NCBI GenBank assembly: GCA_021234155.1
Contig: JAJEKV010000078.1
Span: 3,222,978-3,286,977, forward strand
Source of the DNA: Isoetes taiwanensis
Taxonomy: Eukaryota; Streptophyta; Lycopodiopsida; Isoetales; Isoetaceae
DNA length: 64,000 bases
Direction: 5' to 3'
Shown: positions 11,270-24,582 of the stretch, in pieces
Position numbering within the stretch: position 1 is the first letter of the stretch
Layout of the letters: each line of letters starts with the position of its first letter
The notes under the pieces: model-generated
The model's database searches: none
What the model was told of the DNA's origin: nothing
The model's input: only the letters and a program-made list of their open reading frames with translations
Made by a program: the position numbers and the translations under genes

Positions 11270-11345
11270 GGGATTAGCCCCTGCCCTTTAAGGGCGGGCA
11301 GGCCGCTTGGAGCTGCGCAATGCGCAGGGGGTTCGAATCCCCCGG
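11270..11345 (+). repeat. tRNA-like segment with perfect T-arm (SINE-like head)
   Basis: The stem-loop GGGGGTTCGAATCCCCC (11327-11343) is a perfect T-arm and contains the RNA polymerase III B-box. A GCGCAATGCGC hairpin precedes it. No complementary acceptor stem or standard D-arm can be found around it, so it is not an intact tRNA gene. A tRNA-derived SINE head is the simplest reading. Confidence 0.4.
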
Positions 11346-13230
11346 TTTGTTTCTCCATTGTCTTTGCAGGTGCTGAAGAAGGCTTGGGCATTGAGGCCTG
11401 GCAAATTGTTGTCTGTGGGCCGAAGCTGTACCGAGGGCATGAGGTCGTTGTTCCCAAAATGGGTTTGCCGCTGGGTCGCTTGGCTATTGTAGCAGCGGGA
11501 AGCTTGTGGCACAAACCCGAATCGTCTATTAATTTAGAAGTATGATCCGGTCCCTCTTTTAGTTCCTCCAATAGTGCGTAGCATGCCTTGGAATAGGGAC
11601 TTGCTATTTTGAAGTCAAATCACATTGGAATCCTTTCCAATGGTCATCAATTGCCCTTAGGAATAGGGCCACATCAAGATTTGACCCCATCCCCACCGAG
11701 GTGTAGGGGTGGGATCGCACTAGAGGGAATATCCCTCGAATATTCCGTGATCGATGGCCTGAATTCACTAGAAACCCATCGACCATATAAAAATGCAATT
11801 AACCACGATATATATCAACATTTGATTTATGTAAGTATACTTTAATGCATCTAATGCTTGAGCATCTAATGCTTGAGTTGTTGTAGATAATGTTCTGGAC
11901 AATATAGATTTCGTATTTGAAAATTACCTGTTTGAATGTACAGTGTATTGGTTGCAAAGGCGTTCATGGAGATCTAATCTAAGGAACAAGACACCTCAAT
12001 ATAAGTTCATATTGAAACACAAGAGTGAGATACAAACCTTCCAAATTGGAGGGGTACACGACAAAAGCACTTCAAATAGAAGTCTTGCTTTCAATAGAGG
12101 AGTTGTTACTGCAAGCCACGTGATTCACAGAACACAACAATTTAACAGTCAAGGGAGAATGAATCAAAGAACTAAAGTAATAATACCGTTGAAATGAATA
12201 CAAAAAACCGGAATAAATAAGTGAACTCCCAAAAATGCCGATCACGTGCATTAGTTATGAATATTTCTTATCATATAAAAAAGCATATAGTAAAATTATT
12301 TTATTTTTATATATTGGGTGTATGAACTTAACATAAATTAGAAGATAGAATAGAAATTTCCTTTTTCAAGAACGAAATAATTTCTTTTCAAGAATTGTTT
12401 CAAAAATTATTTTATGCATGTTAGATGCGCAGACACCCTGACTTGTTTTGAGAGCTGTTTTATGCAAGTTAGAATTCCTAAAATTTATGCATGTTAGAAT
12501 TCCTAAAAATTATACAACTTTTTTCCTGTATCATCTTTGCTTAGACCCATCCACCTTTATTTTACTATGTATGTTTATATAGTCAACCCTATCTTATAGC
12601 TTACAACAAAATATATCACATTACATGACATCTGATAACAAATAAACTTTATAACAATCCCAACAATACGCTGTAAGATCAAATTCAAAAAATAAATATA
12701 TTGTTTGAAACATGGACAAAACGAATGCCTCATTCTTCAATAGATATTATATAAGTGGCCACACACATAATATAGTAGCCATACCCATACGTTGTCCTTC
12801 ATCATTGTCCTTCATGGGACAAAAGCTCAAATGCTTGCGTTGAAGTTCCAAAGATGCATAATCAGAACAATTTTAAAATTGCCAATCGAGGTATATGCTA
12901 AAACATTGGTGGTCGGCATTCGATTGTGGCGGACCTACAATATTCGAAATGCAACAGCCCTACGCTTATTGTCCTCTTATTGCTTGTTATTGATCTTCAA
13001 TGCCCCAAGCATCGACCGTGGCTTGAATGATATAGAGCATTTCCTTATTATCCAAATGCAATACATACGCTCAAGAAAGGCAATAGCCATGTTGTTGCCT
13101 CACAAAGTAAGGTTGCATGTAAGAGAAATGAAGCAAGCCCATACCACCAAATAGTGCAATGACGTTATGACTAGTCCGATGATGGCTAGGTCCTTCACCG
13201 CAACTAGGGCTATGTTTGGAAGATCTTCTA
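11346..13230. other. Intergenic region downstream of the MADS gene, no convincing gene
   Basis: Several short frames occur on both strands with no recognisable protein. A frame at 11386-11545 (GLGIEAWQIVVCGPKLYRG) follows a good splice acceptor but is unsupported otherwise. The last part (about 13050-13230) is probably the MADS-box 3' UTR. Confidence 0.4.
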
Positions 13231-16200
13231 CTACCGCTTGCGTGGATAGGGTTGAGTAGAGACTCGCACAAGATAGAACAACAAGAAGAAATTAAGTATA
13301 ATAAGCACATAGCAATATATATGAGTAGAAGTTTACCCAAGTTGTAAGGATGTTTGGGGTTGAGAATCGCGATGCTTTTTGTTGTTGGGAAAGTTGTAGC
13401 GAGAAAGGCATCGGCTGCTCCAATACTCGGAGGTTCCCTTGTCTCCAGTGGTGTAACCACGCTCATAGCCGATAATGGCTTCCCGGCAGCTTCATGAACA
13501 TCCGACAACTGAATAGGAGCAAAATGGATGGACTAAAAGTCAAATATGATGACAATTACTACATTTTTTCCTAAATAAAAATTTGCCTCCATGAAATTCT
13601 CTCTCCAATGCCGGTGCATACCTTACGTCTGAGCATGTCATTTTGCTTCTGAAGTTCAATTTCCTGCATCATCAACGCTATAATAAATCATTTATTCCTT
13701 GCGCTCGGTAAGATATATGTAACTTTGACATAGGAAAGTAAAAGGACGTGCATGCCAATTCAAAGGAGATATGACTTTTAGGGTAATGCTTAGGAGGAAA
13801 TATTTTAAGAGGAAGGAATATTCCGTTTCAGTAAACAAATGGAACATCTAATTATAGCATAACAGAAGACTGATAAACAAAACTAAACCATGCACATGCA
13901 GAAACAAGATTCAAAGGTGCTCACCTTCCGGCGGAGTTCTTCAATCTGTTCCATGAGCAAATGATCCTGAACGGAAAAAAACTCGTAGTAAAAAACAGAA
14001 AGACCTGCTAATCGGCAAGCCTAAAAGGAAAAAAAGGTGTAATCAAAACCTTCCGGGCGCGGACTCGGTCCAATCCAGAGCCGAGCTGCTGCTCCAGAGA
14101 CTGCAGCTCCTTGATAGAAAGGTGGCCGAGATCATCGCCCAAAAGGTTTCTGCACCAAAAACACGGCCAGAATCATGGGCTGATGCAACCAGCCGGACCA
14201 TTTGTTTTGAACCGATAAGTAGAAGCGAACCTCTGGGCCTGGTTGAGGCGTTCGATCTGGGATTTCAGACGCAGCACTTCGCGGCTCCATTCCTTTGCAA
14301 AAGCACGGCGTTCGGATCAGCGTTCAAGGTTTTTATTGCTAGACTGCTAATAACAGCGTTGTGCTTACATGAGAATCATGGCCGACGTAGGACGATCCGC
14401 CGGAATGGCCCTCTGGATATCTTCCATACCGATCTAGTATCTCCTTCATGCTGCAAAATATCTCAAACAAAAATGTCTCAAACAAAAGCACCCCTCGATT
14501 GGTCTCAAACAAAAGCACCCCTCGACTCGATTGGTCTCAGTAGACGATAAAAATCATTCTTCTTCTTCTAAAAATCATTCTTCTTCTTCTAAGTTCACTG
14601 ACATTTTCCTCTCTTGCATTTTCATTTTCATAGGCCTATCCATTCCCCTACTATATCTTATTACCATACTACTATATATATGTAGATCTACAGATACAGA
14701 TGTGTTTTTTCAACGTATGTATATGTTAATATATACCACAACATGGCCCGCAATCAAACCCAATGTTCTTGGATCTATGCACTATATGGTATATCTATAT
14801 GAATATCTCAATAAATAGGAGACAACGCGTCGTGCTACGTGCATGTGCATATGAATTCCACTCTTTTGCCGCTTATCCTGGTGCCTTGGCCCTTATTCCC
14901 TTTTAAACAATATAAGCATGAGCTCGAAATCATCTTCTACATAATACACACTATTAACACGTTTAACAATGATCTTCACCTTGATCTCACCCACTTTCAG
15001 ATGTGACGTAAACTCGACATCCTTGACTTTTCATCTCTCGTTAATTACTTCCTGAACTCAGGGCGAGGGTTCGGTCGGGGATTTCAAGCTTAGATAGATC
15101 CTATAATCTATACAACTTAATAATATCTTAATATGATACAAGTTATAATCATGTAAGTTTCATGTAAGCTTCCTTCACGCAAAAGATAAAACTACATCCA
15201 TCTACTACTACTAATTATTGAACATATATGTGGACTTCTCAATTGATAAAAGGTACAAAGGTCCACCTATTATTAAAACACGTTCCTAATTTGACATAAG
15301 GCTTCCTATCAAATTGTAGGTGGAGAAGGGTCCCACTCTGGCATGTGGTGGGTGGGGGAGTACCTTGAAAAGGAAATAGGAAGACAATGGACTATGGTAA
15401 ATATCAACCAAGTTTTTTCGTTATTTTTGCAGTCTCTATAACCAATGAACAAAAATGGCATCCAGGTATCTTTTTCTTCCCACATGTACATGACAGGCGC
15501 AAAAGGGGCAAAGGTACCATGGGTAACATAGAAAAATACACAAAAGCCTAGCAATAACATAAATGCTGCAGAATTCTTGCATGAATAAGGTTAAAATTCA
15601 TTATGGCTATGCGCATGCAAGTACTACCACATGCAGCATTGCACCTTGCTATAGCAAAAGTGATAATGAAGCCTTCACTAACCCCATAACATTATGTACT
15701 ATTAATAGAATTCTAGAGCTTATGTGTTACTATATGAATACGGTCTCGCCTGTTCTACAGGACTAAACTCAGTCATGTGTTGATATGAAAAAAAAAAATA
15801 TAGCTGCACAATCATGGCTATCTATTTTGCGGCATTCCAAATGATATACTAATTTACTAAATTTGGCATTTACATCCAACTTACTTTAATGAATCTAAAG
15901 CTTAATTTCTTAATCATGTCTTCCATTCATAATTTACATCATAAGCACATGGGACGGGCTATAAGCATCCTAGTTGAATGTAAACAAGATAAAAGTCTGT
16001 CAGCACAGACTGAAATAGCAAAGCTTGGGGCCCTCTGGCCCAACTGACAAGAACAGAGTGGTGGGATCGAATCCATAAAAGATTCTTCACGTTGTTATTA
16101 TTAAATAGACTATTATTACTAAATAAACACACAAGTTGATATTGACCAAGGATAATAGTGCCTTTAAACTATGAATTTTAGGTAATAAATAATTCATTTG

Positions 16201-17735
16201 AAAAGAAAATTAAAGACTTTCACTAATTTTAGTAAAACATGAATATTCATTCACAGATACTGTTAGAAAATGTTCATTATCTAGCTGAGAGCAAAAAGAA
16301 ACATTCAAAGATGAAAATGTAAAGTAATGCAATAGTGTGTAGCCACTAATCTTGTTGGCCTTAGATTAGACCATGTTCATGAAGTATCCAAAGTTCAGGG
16401 AAAATATAGAAAAGATGCTATGACCTGGTCATATAAATCTAATGGCTCAAATATAGAATTGTGTAAACAAGCCAACTAGTGGAAATATTAAAATGCTGAT
16501 AGAGATTGGGAGGCAACAACGTGAGAGGCAATAAAAGAAAAGAAATGTCCCCCTTGAATATAAAGAAGTTGAAATGGTTTTATGACGGATATAAAAGGGC
16601 AGTATATACTATGCCATAGTTTGAATCAATCTGCCATTCTTAGAAGCTGCGAGTAAGAGATTCCTCGATCCATTCTTAGAAGTAAGAGATTCTGAGATCT
16701 ATTCTTAGTATAGGGTCACTCTCAGCACGCAAGCTCTAGCAATGAGAGTTCTCGGGATTGATTATGCTATGAGGCATGAAAGGCACGAAAGAGAAAGAAA
16801 TGAAGTTTATGTTTCTTTTTGCCTTCTTGGGTGTGTGTATATATAGTAAGGTAGAAAAAAAAAATGTGGTCTAAAAATAGCACGGGTAGTGGTTAGGGCT
16901 AAACCAAGGCACCGTTAAACCCACAAGTGGGGCAGCGATCCTGATGCAGGATGGCGACATCTGAGCCGTTGTTGTACTTTTGGCCTGGGAAAATGCAGGT
17001 TTTGAGCTGTATGCGAGTTATGTAGGAAAAAAGTATCCCAAAATGTTGGTGCAAACTAGTTGGCTTCGTGATATGGGCAAGCAAAAATCAATCAATCCCT
17101 TTTCTTAGTCCTGCTTCAGATTTCGCACTTGCAGGTGGGAAGCCTTGTCCCACCGATATAGTACTATACTATCATGTTTTGTGTTCCTGGCATGGGATGG
17201 GATTGGGTGTTACACAGTCCTATTCCGGCCAAGGCGCGCTTAACTTTTGAGATTGGGCTCATGAATCACGAATCTTCGAATCTATTTGTCTGCAACTAAA
17301 AAAAATCTGTATTTCTAAAACTAAAAAAACTACATAGACTACTATCCTCAATCCTCAGACTTCGTCAGACTAAAATGAAATCTACTGACTCATCGAATTC
17401 TAGGATAGACTGGAATAGATCTCCAGATTAGATAGATCTGTATCTGGAGACCGCAATTGAAGCAGAGAATTCCAGAAATGCAGTGTGAACACCGAATTGA
17501 AATAGAAACATAAGCATTTCATGAAAAAGAAAAAGGAAAGAAGAAGAACTTACTTGGTACTAGCATACTCAAACAAGCGGCCAGTGCTGGAGAAAACAAT
17601 GACAGCAACCTGGGCGTCGCAGAGAACAGAGAGCTCGTGTGCCTTCTTAAGCAATCCGCCGCGGCGCTTGGAAAAGGTCACCTGCCGGCTGGTCGCATTC
17701 TCAATCCGCTTGATTTCTATTTTACCGCGGCCCAT
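13231..17735 (-). CDS. MIKC-type MADS-box transcription factor, eight exons
   Basis: Encodes a predicted 237-residue nuclear DNA-binding regulator. Exons on the minus strand are 17735-17554 (182 bp), 14450-14369 (82), 14292-14231 (62), 14149-14050 (100), 13966-13925 (42), 13663-13622 (42), 13508-13337 (172) and 13262-13231 (32, with TAG). All introns are GT-AG. Exon 1 holds the whole MADS domain ([20 protein letters not shown], then [20 protein letters not shown]). Exon 2 is the I region ([14 protein letters not shown]). Exons 3-6 make the K-box ([20 protein letters not shown], then [16 protein letters not shown] and [12 protein letters not shown]). Exon lengths match canonical MIKC genes, and the joined frame has no stop. 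The C-terminus is short, with no AG, SEP or PI motif seen. The subfamily is unclear: the I and K regions resemble fern CRM-like and AGL15/18-like proteins. The last exon is the least certain. Confidence 0.93.
14451..17553 (-). other. Intron 1 of the MADS-box gene (3.1 kb)
   Basis: The donor is CCAA|GTAAGTT at 17554/17553 and the acceptor ATTTTGCAG| ends at 14451. A long first intron is usual in MIKC genes and often holds regulatory sites. It contains an ATTCTTCTT-type simple repeat near 14553-14592, next to a GACGATAAAAA LINE-tail motif. Near 15990-16080 there is a weak tRNA-like sequence. No other gene is convincing. Confidence 0.8.
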
Positions 17736-17863
17736 AGAATATAAACTCAGGCAGAGAAGAAGAAAACCTGAAGAAGAAATACTGAAACCTGGTATTTCTC
17801 TTTCAGCCCAAAAAGCTCCTTTTCTGGCATCAAAACCAGCACAAAATCTCTTAAATTTTCTCC

Positions 17864-17874
17864 CTATATTTATC
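17864..17874 (-). promoter_or_regulatory. TATA box of the MADS-box gene
   Basis: On the minus strand the sequence reads GATAAATATAG about 130 bp upstream of the ATG at 17735. A pyrimidine-rich leader lies between them. Position and sequence fit a core promoter; no experimental start is available. Confidence 0.5.
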
Positions 17875-17876
17875 CC

Positions 17877-20100
17877 CCTTCATGCCATATCCAGCCCGGT
17901 CGCTTTGCCTATCCGACCAGCCGATCCAGCAGACGGGCCTCCTTGCTTTGCCCGTTTTAATTATATTTCCTCCCTCTGCACAGAATAGAAATATTGCAAT
18001 CCTAAAATGGCCTGATCTTTAAGTCCACCCTGTGGCATTTAGCCTGCCTTTGGGTTCAAAAATAGTAAAGCCAGTTCCCAAAAGCCCCACACATGCTCGC
18101 CTTCCTTTCTCGGAATCGAGTAGAGCTTCTAACACCTGTCACTCTTTTTTTAAGTCCCACAAATAGACCTTGCTAAGGGGTCCTCTACTTCTATTTGTTT
18201 TGGTCCTCTCTTCCTTGCACCTCCATCCTATTGGCCAAGCAGTACCCACTTGATCTTATTTTCTTGCCTTCTATGCACTCTCGGACAATGAAGCGCTCGC
18301 CCTCAAGATCAAGATTAAGATCAAGACTGGGATCCCCTCTATAAGTCATGCACAACTTATCCCCTTCCCACTTGATCTCTCCATACTTGACTAAGTTGTT
18401 TCACCCTTGTACCTTCTACTAATCTTATTTCATTTTTACTTGCACCCAGGGCACTGTACCCACACTTGTACCATTGTATGACTTCTTCATTTGAGACCTG
18501 TACCTCTGCTAAAATCTTATTACATTTTTACTCGTGCCCAACACATTTCTACCCACTCGTTACCAAAGTATAACTTCTTAACTTGACGGTTGTGCCCTTC
18601 TATAACTTCATAACCTCTGTATATTCCTTCCAGGGGATTCTTACCCTTTCTAGTCAAGTAGTTACCCTTTGGCTCGCAATTTTTATTAAGGTTTCCACCT
18701 TTAGCACACCGACTCGCTTCTCTTTTCACAACCTTTCCTCTTTGCTCTTCACAGACTTCATTGATGCTGCCAACCTGGTCCGATGCTGACCCCCCCCCAC
18801 TTTGCCTTTGTTGCCATTTATTTGTTCTGGGTCCTCAGATGAAAAAAGCAAGATAGACAAGCGTAAGATGGGTAAGTGTAGATTAAATTATTGATAAATG
18901 ACGTGCTTTGTGTTGTACGTCTCGTTGTATTCTGTACAGTGCACTGACGTGGTCGCGTTACAGCCATGCGTATTTTCGCGGCTACTAATATCGAGTGTTC
19001 GCCATTGTTCAGCGTGTTCCGTTGTCTTCCACAAGTTATTTAATTAGCTTAATTACTGGACAAAATGACAATTTGACAGTTTAATTAAGCCTACTACATC
19101 TCTTTGAATTTACAATTGTAGGGTAAGTTTTATGTTGTTGTTAGGTGCATGTTGTTCTTTTATATCGGTCATGAAGTTTCCTCAATAAACACTTCCTTCA
19201 AAGCTCTGACCAATTTATAATGCTCTGACCAGTTCACGAACCCAGACTGGTTCATGCATCAAAAATTACAAAGATGTAAGCTAGCACGGTTTCTATCATT
19301 TTTGCATCGATAACAATATACTTATTAGTTTTTGATAGAAAAGTGAGAGAAAACATGAATAATTGTATGAGAGTAATTCTACAAATATTAAGTCTTGGGT
19401 AGATGTCTCAGGAATGTATCACTCATGAACTGATGTTTAGACATCTAACTACATAGAGCATATTCGTGCATTGATCTCAATAGTACTTGCAAAATATGAA
19501 AAAGGATTAGCCAAGGGATAGCATTTGTATAGTAATAGGAAATTAATTTAGCACAAGCTTCTAGAGCTTAAACATGTTACACAAATAGAAAGCTTTAAAG
19601 GCCAAGAGACAAGGAAAGAAAAGAGCGCGCAAGTTGCCTATTACTTTAAGGGCTCGCATTTAATGTCCGTACATGCAAAACATAAGATACATGAGCACAT
19701 AAGCATTGTGCACGTTTTTCTTACTTTTGGTTTAATTGACCATTGCACATTTCCTTTATTATATCTATCTTCCTTGGAAATTGTGCCACCATAACAATGT
19801 AAAAGCTGTCTAACATGGGGCCTACTTGGGGCATATTTTTAATGTACTTGTGTGCCCATACCAATACATGTTTTATATTCCCTACTTCATTCGATGAGAG
19901 TTAAAAGACGAATGACACTAGTACCCATGTAATATGCATATTTGTACTTAGTTGGTATGAAAAATTTAAAACATTAGTCTGTTGCGTGAACTGCTCATCT
20001 TGTTTAGAAAACAATCTTGTCGTAATACACGCCAGGCCATGATTACTGTATTTTTGGGCTAAAATTATAGCCTGTGACTTTCCACCGCTTCTATATATTC
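17877..20100. other. MADS-box upstream region, no gene seen
   Basis: C- and T-rich on the plus strand near 18000-18800, including a C10 run near 18789, then AT-rich. Open frames are short and not protein-like. This is presumably the promoter and upstream spacer of the minus-strand MADS gene. Confidence 0.5.
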
Positions 20101-20151
20101 TCTCCGCCTTAATCTTCTCTCACAAAGCTTGATTCGCCTGCAAGTCTAACT

Positions 20152-20514
20152 ATGGCAAGCCTTTTCTGCATCGCTGGAGCTATGGCTATGGCTTTACCAG
20201 AACTACTTCCTTGTTTTTTGCACATCGGCACATGAGGTTCTCTATTTTTCTGCTATCTGCAATTTTTCTAGATCGTGAAGGAAGAGCAGAGTATTTTATT
20301 CCAAGCCGTTTGAGTAGGTCGAAGCACGGATTTGAGTAGTATTGAAGTAAAGCTTTGCATTGCCACAAAAGAAAAACTTCTTCAAGATCTTCAAACATTG
20401 CAGAAAAACAGAGATCGCAGAAGAAAACTAAAGGAAGATCTTCAAACACCAAAAGCTTTGAAGATTTTTGAAGATGTTGTTTCTTCAACAGATTAAAGCC
20501 CCTGCAACCAACAA
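20152..20514 (+). other. Possible short transcription unit, unrecognised
   Basis: A TATA-like CTATATATTC (20091-20100) and a pyrimidine-rich leader precede an ATG at 20152 that starts a 27-codon frame (MASLFCIAGAMAMALPELLP). Further on, an open charged stretch reads KEKLLQDLQTLQKNRDRRRK and ends at about 20497. The two are not in one frame and no clear intron joins them. It may be a small gene or a chance arrangement. Confidence 0.2.
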
Positions 20515-20559
20515 AATTTCAATTTATGGAGCCCTATGTTGTTCGTAATCATGGCCTAG

Positions 20560-20700
20560 ACGTGTATTACGTCCCCGCATTGACGGGGGCCCTCGTGGGG
20601 CTCTTGGCGGGCACATACGACCTCTAGGCACTTTCGGACTCCCGGCCGTCGCGCCGCCGGCCGGGCAAAGACCACCTTGAGCCCCTTAATGCGTGGAATG
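20560..20700. other. GC-rich island with inverted repeat
   Basis: A roughly 140-bp patch is far more GC-rich than its surroundings. It contains the hairpin CCCGGCCG...CGGCCGGG near 20640-20665 and several GGGG and GGCGG runs. I do not recognise it as ribosomal, organellar or coding. It may be the end of a GC-rich transposon. Confidence 0.4.
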
Positions 20701-22059
20701 CCTCCCTGCTATTAATTACGTAGTCCAAAATCACAAGGAAAATAATGCAGGCAGGCCAAATCAATAGTTTTGATGTTTTATATCACAACAAGCCTTCAAG
20801 AACTTCAAGGAAGGTTGTGTACGTTGCTTTCAAATTAACAAACTTCTATAGATATGAAAAGAGATTGACATTGCTCGCCTCAAATTGTACTATAAGCACA
20901 TTGTCAAGCTACCCTTTAAAATATAAAAAATGTGCTCTCTATTATGATATATTCTGGGCGCTTAGATATAGTAATGCTCTATAAAGGACAATTTGATTTT
21001 CAAGCAGTCCATACAGTTCCCTAATTACCACAATTAAGGATCTGACGTGCACATATCCAAAATGTAAAGAACGCTGAAAGAATTGTAAGCTATTACTTTG
21101 AACTAGCAACTATTTGATACCAATACAAATGTTCAATAGAAAATATTGACAAAATGTTCATCCATATCATGAAGCTCAAATTGAAACATATACTTGGAAG
21201 AACAGATCTTTCAGCACGGATACTCTTGATCAAAAGAGCACCTCTAAAATTCCACTCTCTTCTCTTGCTTATGGTATTAAAGAGGCCATGATCCTTTTCA
21301 ATGTCATAAACAAGTGCCAAAAAGAACAGCCATCTTCCCACACTTGCAAGATACTATGAGTAAGCATTGGAAAAAAAAGTCTTTGGGTCTATAGTACCTA
21401 TCACCCCATTCTAACAAGTGCCTCACCCTCTTTGTTATACCAGAAGTGCTATGGATCATACCCTTTTCCTACAAGAGGAAAAGGGGACCAGTTTATATTT
21501 CCTGCAGTGACGAGTACTACAAAAAAAAAAAATCTTGCATTTTCGAACAAAATCATCATATACTTGCTTCCAACTAGATATGCAGCACTAAAGGATCAAG
21601 GCAATTACTGCAAGACATGCAAAAGGCAAAATTGCCACAAATCTCTCGTCCAATGACATGATAGCTCTCCCCTGATAAGTGATAGCCATCAATGACCTCT
21701 CTCCGTTGGGATGGAGATGGAGCAATTCTATTACAAGCTCATCTTAGCGACAACACAAAAGCTTTGAAGCATTGCCATCGGCCTAGCTCTCAACTCAGAT
21801 ATTAGCATAGTCTACTAGTCTGCAATGAGTGCGACACATATCTTTAGGATAAAGTGCAACAAGCCTAGATAACGCCCAAAAACTAGTTCCTCCCGAGCGT
21901 GTATTCGAAGTAGATTCCTTGGTAGATCATCTATGAGATAATGTTTCGTATCTCTAGTAGAGCCATTCTAGAACCCTCAGCTAGGATCTTGAACCCTAAC
22001 TGTAAATTAGATGCATGTGATTAGGATTAGATGTTATTCTTGTTATTTATCATGTTATG

Positions 22060-23278
22060 TGGTTATATGATGTTTGTTGATTATGTTTGCAGCTCTTATA
22101 TTGGGAAGGGGGATAGAGACCTGGCAGCCTTGCTTAGATGATGCTTCTAGTTTAGACCCCTTAGTTTCTATTATATGCGGCTTGTGCATAGAGTCCACCA
22201 GGCTATGGAGGTTATGGAGGACCGAGCATCACATAATAGAGTCAGTAGCAAAATAGAGGGAGGTCCCTGCTGAGCACGACTACTGGAGATCCATAGCGGA
22301 CTAGGCTTATGGTCGGTCACTTCCAGAGGGTATGGTATGGGTCCGACACTTCCTAGATCAATGGTGTCGCTCTGACTTTCAAGAGTTGCAGGTGTTGGCC
22401 TGGCTCTTGTTTTGGGGATTTCAACTAGCGAAGGACATGTGTCAACCACAATCTTCTAGTCAGTTATTGGGCCATGCACTTTGGGAAGGAGAGATACAAC
22501 CCTTCCTACCTCATCGAATCGGAAAGATGCAACCCGGAGTAGTCTTCTTGGGTGATACTAAGAGATTGCATATTCAAAAAGTTACAGACACGCCATAGCC
22601 CCTCGGGGTTGCACACAAAAAAACCGTAGAAAACATGTGAGTGTACGGGAGGGGGTATTTTTCTTGCTTGAATTTTGTATATATATAAGAGAAATATGGT
22701 AGGGGTATATAAAATATGAAGTATATTTTCTTAGAAAATTTCCGCATAAGGGATAATTTCTCTTAACCCTATGCACGCATATGCCATATAGACTTTACAT
22801 TAGGTGCATCCCCCTCCCCCCCGAGCCATAGCCCGATTTAGCCCATTTGCATAGTATGCACAGGAGGCGTGATGGAGTGATCAATCCTAGCCATTGTCTG
22901 TTGCCAGCCCAAGTCATTGCCATAACTCGATCTGTTATAGCTTGAGATCCCAGCCGTCAATCTACTCTCCCCATGAGTCTGAGCCTAGGTAGGAGCTTGT
23001 TTGATGGATGAAGTATTGATGTATATAGACGATCTATGGATGGATGGTACTACCCTTCATGGTAGTTAATTATATTACTATTGCTAGTGCTGATGTTTGT
23101 ATACGCTTCCATAGGAGCCCACAAGGGAAGGGTGCATAAGACATCTTCGTGTCCCCTTCCCCGCTCGCCTCGACATTATAGGAGCAGGATAGACAGAGGG
23201 GCCCATGCATTTAATGCCATTGGATGGGGGATTTCCCACGAGATATACGACGGGCTGTCGTTTATTTAGTGGGGAGTG
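22060..23278 (+). mobile_element. LTR-like repeat, copy 1 of 2
   Basis: Matches 56262-57271 in the same orientation. Shared blocks are GGTAGAGACC/GGATAGAGACC, ATGCGGCTTGTGCA, GGTATGGGTCC, TATGCTTC/TACGCTTCCATAGGA and an end reading GTGTCGCAA. The right edge (GTCGCA, then a base or two, then TGG/TTG..ATT) resembles an LTR end followed by a primer-binding site for initiator methionine tRNA (TGGTATCAG), clearer in the other copy. No integrase or RT is found beside it. Left edge approximate. The 170-bp repeat at 22614-22800 interrupts it. Confidence 0.45.
22614..22800. repeat. Dispersed repeat, copy 2 of 2
   Basis: Same family as 4083-4318, in the same orientation: GAGAAATATGGTAGGGG, AAATATGAAG, TTAGAAAATTTCC, AATTTCTCTTAACCCTATG, GCACGCATATGCC. 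It lies within the LTR-like repeat and so was probably inserted into it. Confidence 0.7.
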
Positions 23279-23563
23279 TCGCAATTGTGGTTATTGATGC
23301 AGACGAGCTGGGTAGAAGTATGCTTGTTGTTTTTCCCCCAATCCCCATTCGCTTTTGAAGTGCTATGAGGTCCTCGTAGGATATTGGGCCATGCTGTGGT
23401 ATCCGACTTCTAATCGACCAGAAAACTCAATGTCCGATATGGTTTGCCCAATGTAGGTTTCTATCTCACAAGCGAAAAGGTATTCTTGACCTTCGATGAT
23501 GACGGGGGATAGGCTTCTGATATCCAGCCCTATCTGAGGAGCTATTCTGGGCGCTGCTAATCT

Positions 23564-23822
23564 TGATTGAAGTGCTCCAACTCCCGCTCCGCTATTTCCT
23601 GCTCTTCTCGGGGGTCTACCTCGATCAAGTCATTGTCTTCATCTTCATCAACCTCTTCTTCCTCTTCTTCCTCTTATTCCTCCTTGGAAAGGGCTCCATA
23701 TTCTAAAAGCATTTGCTCCTCACCTCTAGAATCTAAGGGTTCAACATTGATTGGCTATGTGGACGGTTCTCCTATCACATTCAGGGCTCTATTGGACAAG
23801 AATATGGTTAAGGCAGCATTGT
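23564..23822 (-). pseudogene. Acidic protein remnant, unrecognised
   Basis: On the minus strand the sequence reads NAALTIFLSNRALNVIGEPS and, after a stop, an acidic run EEEEEEEVDEDEDNDLIEVD and REEQEIAERELEHFNQD. In-frame stops break it. The plus-strand serine run over the same bases is the shadow of this glutamate run. It sits just inside the right edge of the LTR-like copy and could be Gag-region sequence; no family is recognised. Confidence 0.3.
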
Positions 23823-24582
23823 AGAAGAAGTACCTCATTTGCCTGACACTCATTGTCATGTAGTCTGGCATGCGTGAGTATTTATTAGATGAAACCTAGC
23901 AATGCTCACTACCTAACTTAGAGCTGCCTGGAGGGAGTCCTTGGGGACAAAGTCTTGTATGCAAGGGGGCAATTGATATACGCTAGAACCTACTTTCTCA
24001 CGGAGTTCTAACATAATGGGCTAGTAAAAGGGAGTTGCCGCCAAATTTTACTAGACATCAAGTTCCTTTGGAAAAGACTATAAACTAGGTTGACATCTAC
24101 TTGGGGTACATGGACCGAGGCATTGTACCTTTCGATCAAGGAGTCGGCCGCCATCCCGGACTACTAACCTGGTTTTGCAAAACGATGATTGTAGGAGCTC
24201 TCGAACTTAAAAAATTGGTTTGGGAATTTGAGAGCAAACATGTGAGGATGTAAATGAGTTATGCTTCTATTTATAGACAGATTCTAATTTTTGGGAATTT
24301 AGGATTTGGGAGACTTTGGTCATTTTGAGAGCAAAATATGGTGTTCCTTGCTAATTGGTCGTGGATAAACATGTTCTAGAAAATCTAAGGATTCTAATGC
24401 AACCAATGTCATTTTGGAGTTATCTAGTGAAATACTTTGAAATACTTATGAAGTGCTTTGAGAGGGATTTGACCAGGTCAAACGTGCTTATGGCACACTC
24501 TGTGACTACTTGAGCATTTTGAGAAGGAAGAGTAGGTCCAAATGAAAAACTAAAGGTATATCCTACATATGTCTTTTTCAAA

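Noticed and set aside
11270-11345. Intact tRNA gene
   Set aside because: The T-arm is perfect, but no 5' acceptor strand pairs with the 3' side and no D-arm is present at the right distance.
15990-16080. tRNA-like B-box (GGGATCGAATCC) in MADS intron 1
   Set aside because: The match is partial and no A-box lies at a suitable distance, so it was not listed as a SINE.
23567-23824. Plus-strand serine-rich protein
   Set aside because: The serine run is the complement of a glutamate/aspartate-rich minus-strand frame, and the composition is a GAA/TTC simple-sequence effect.
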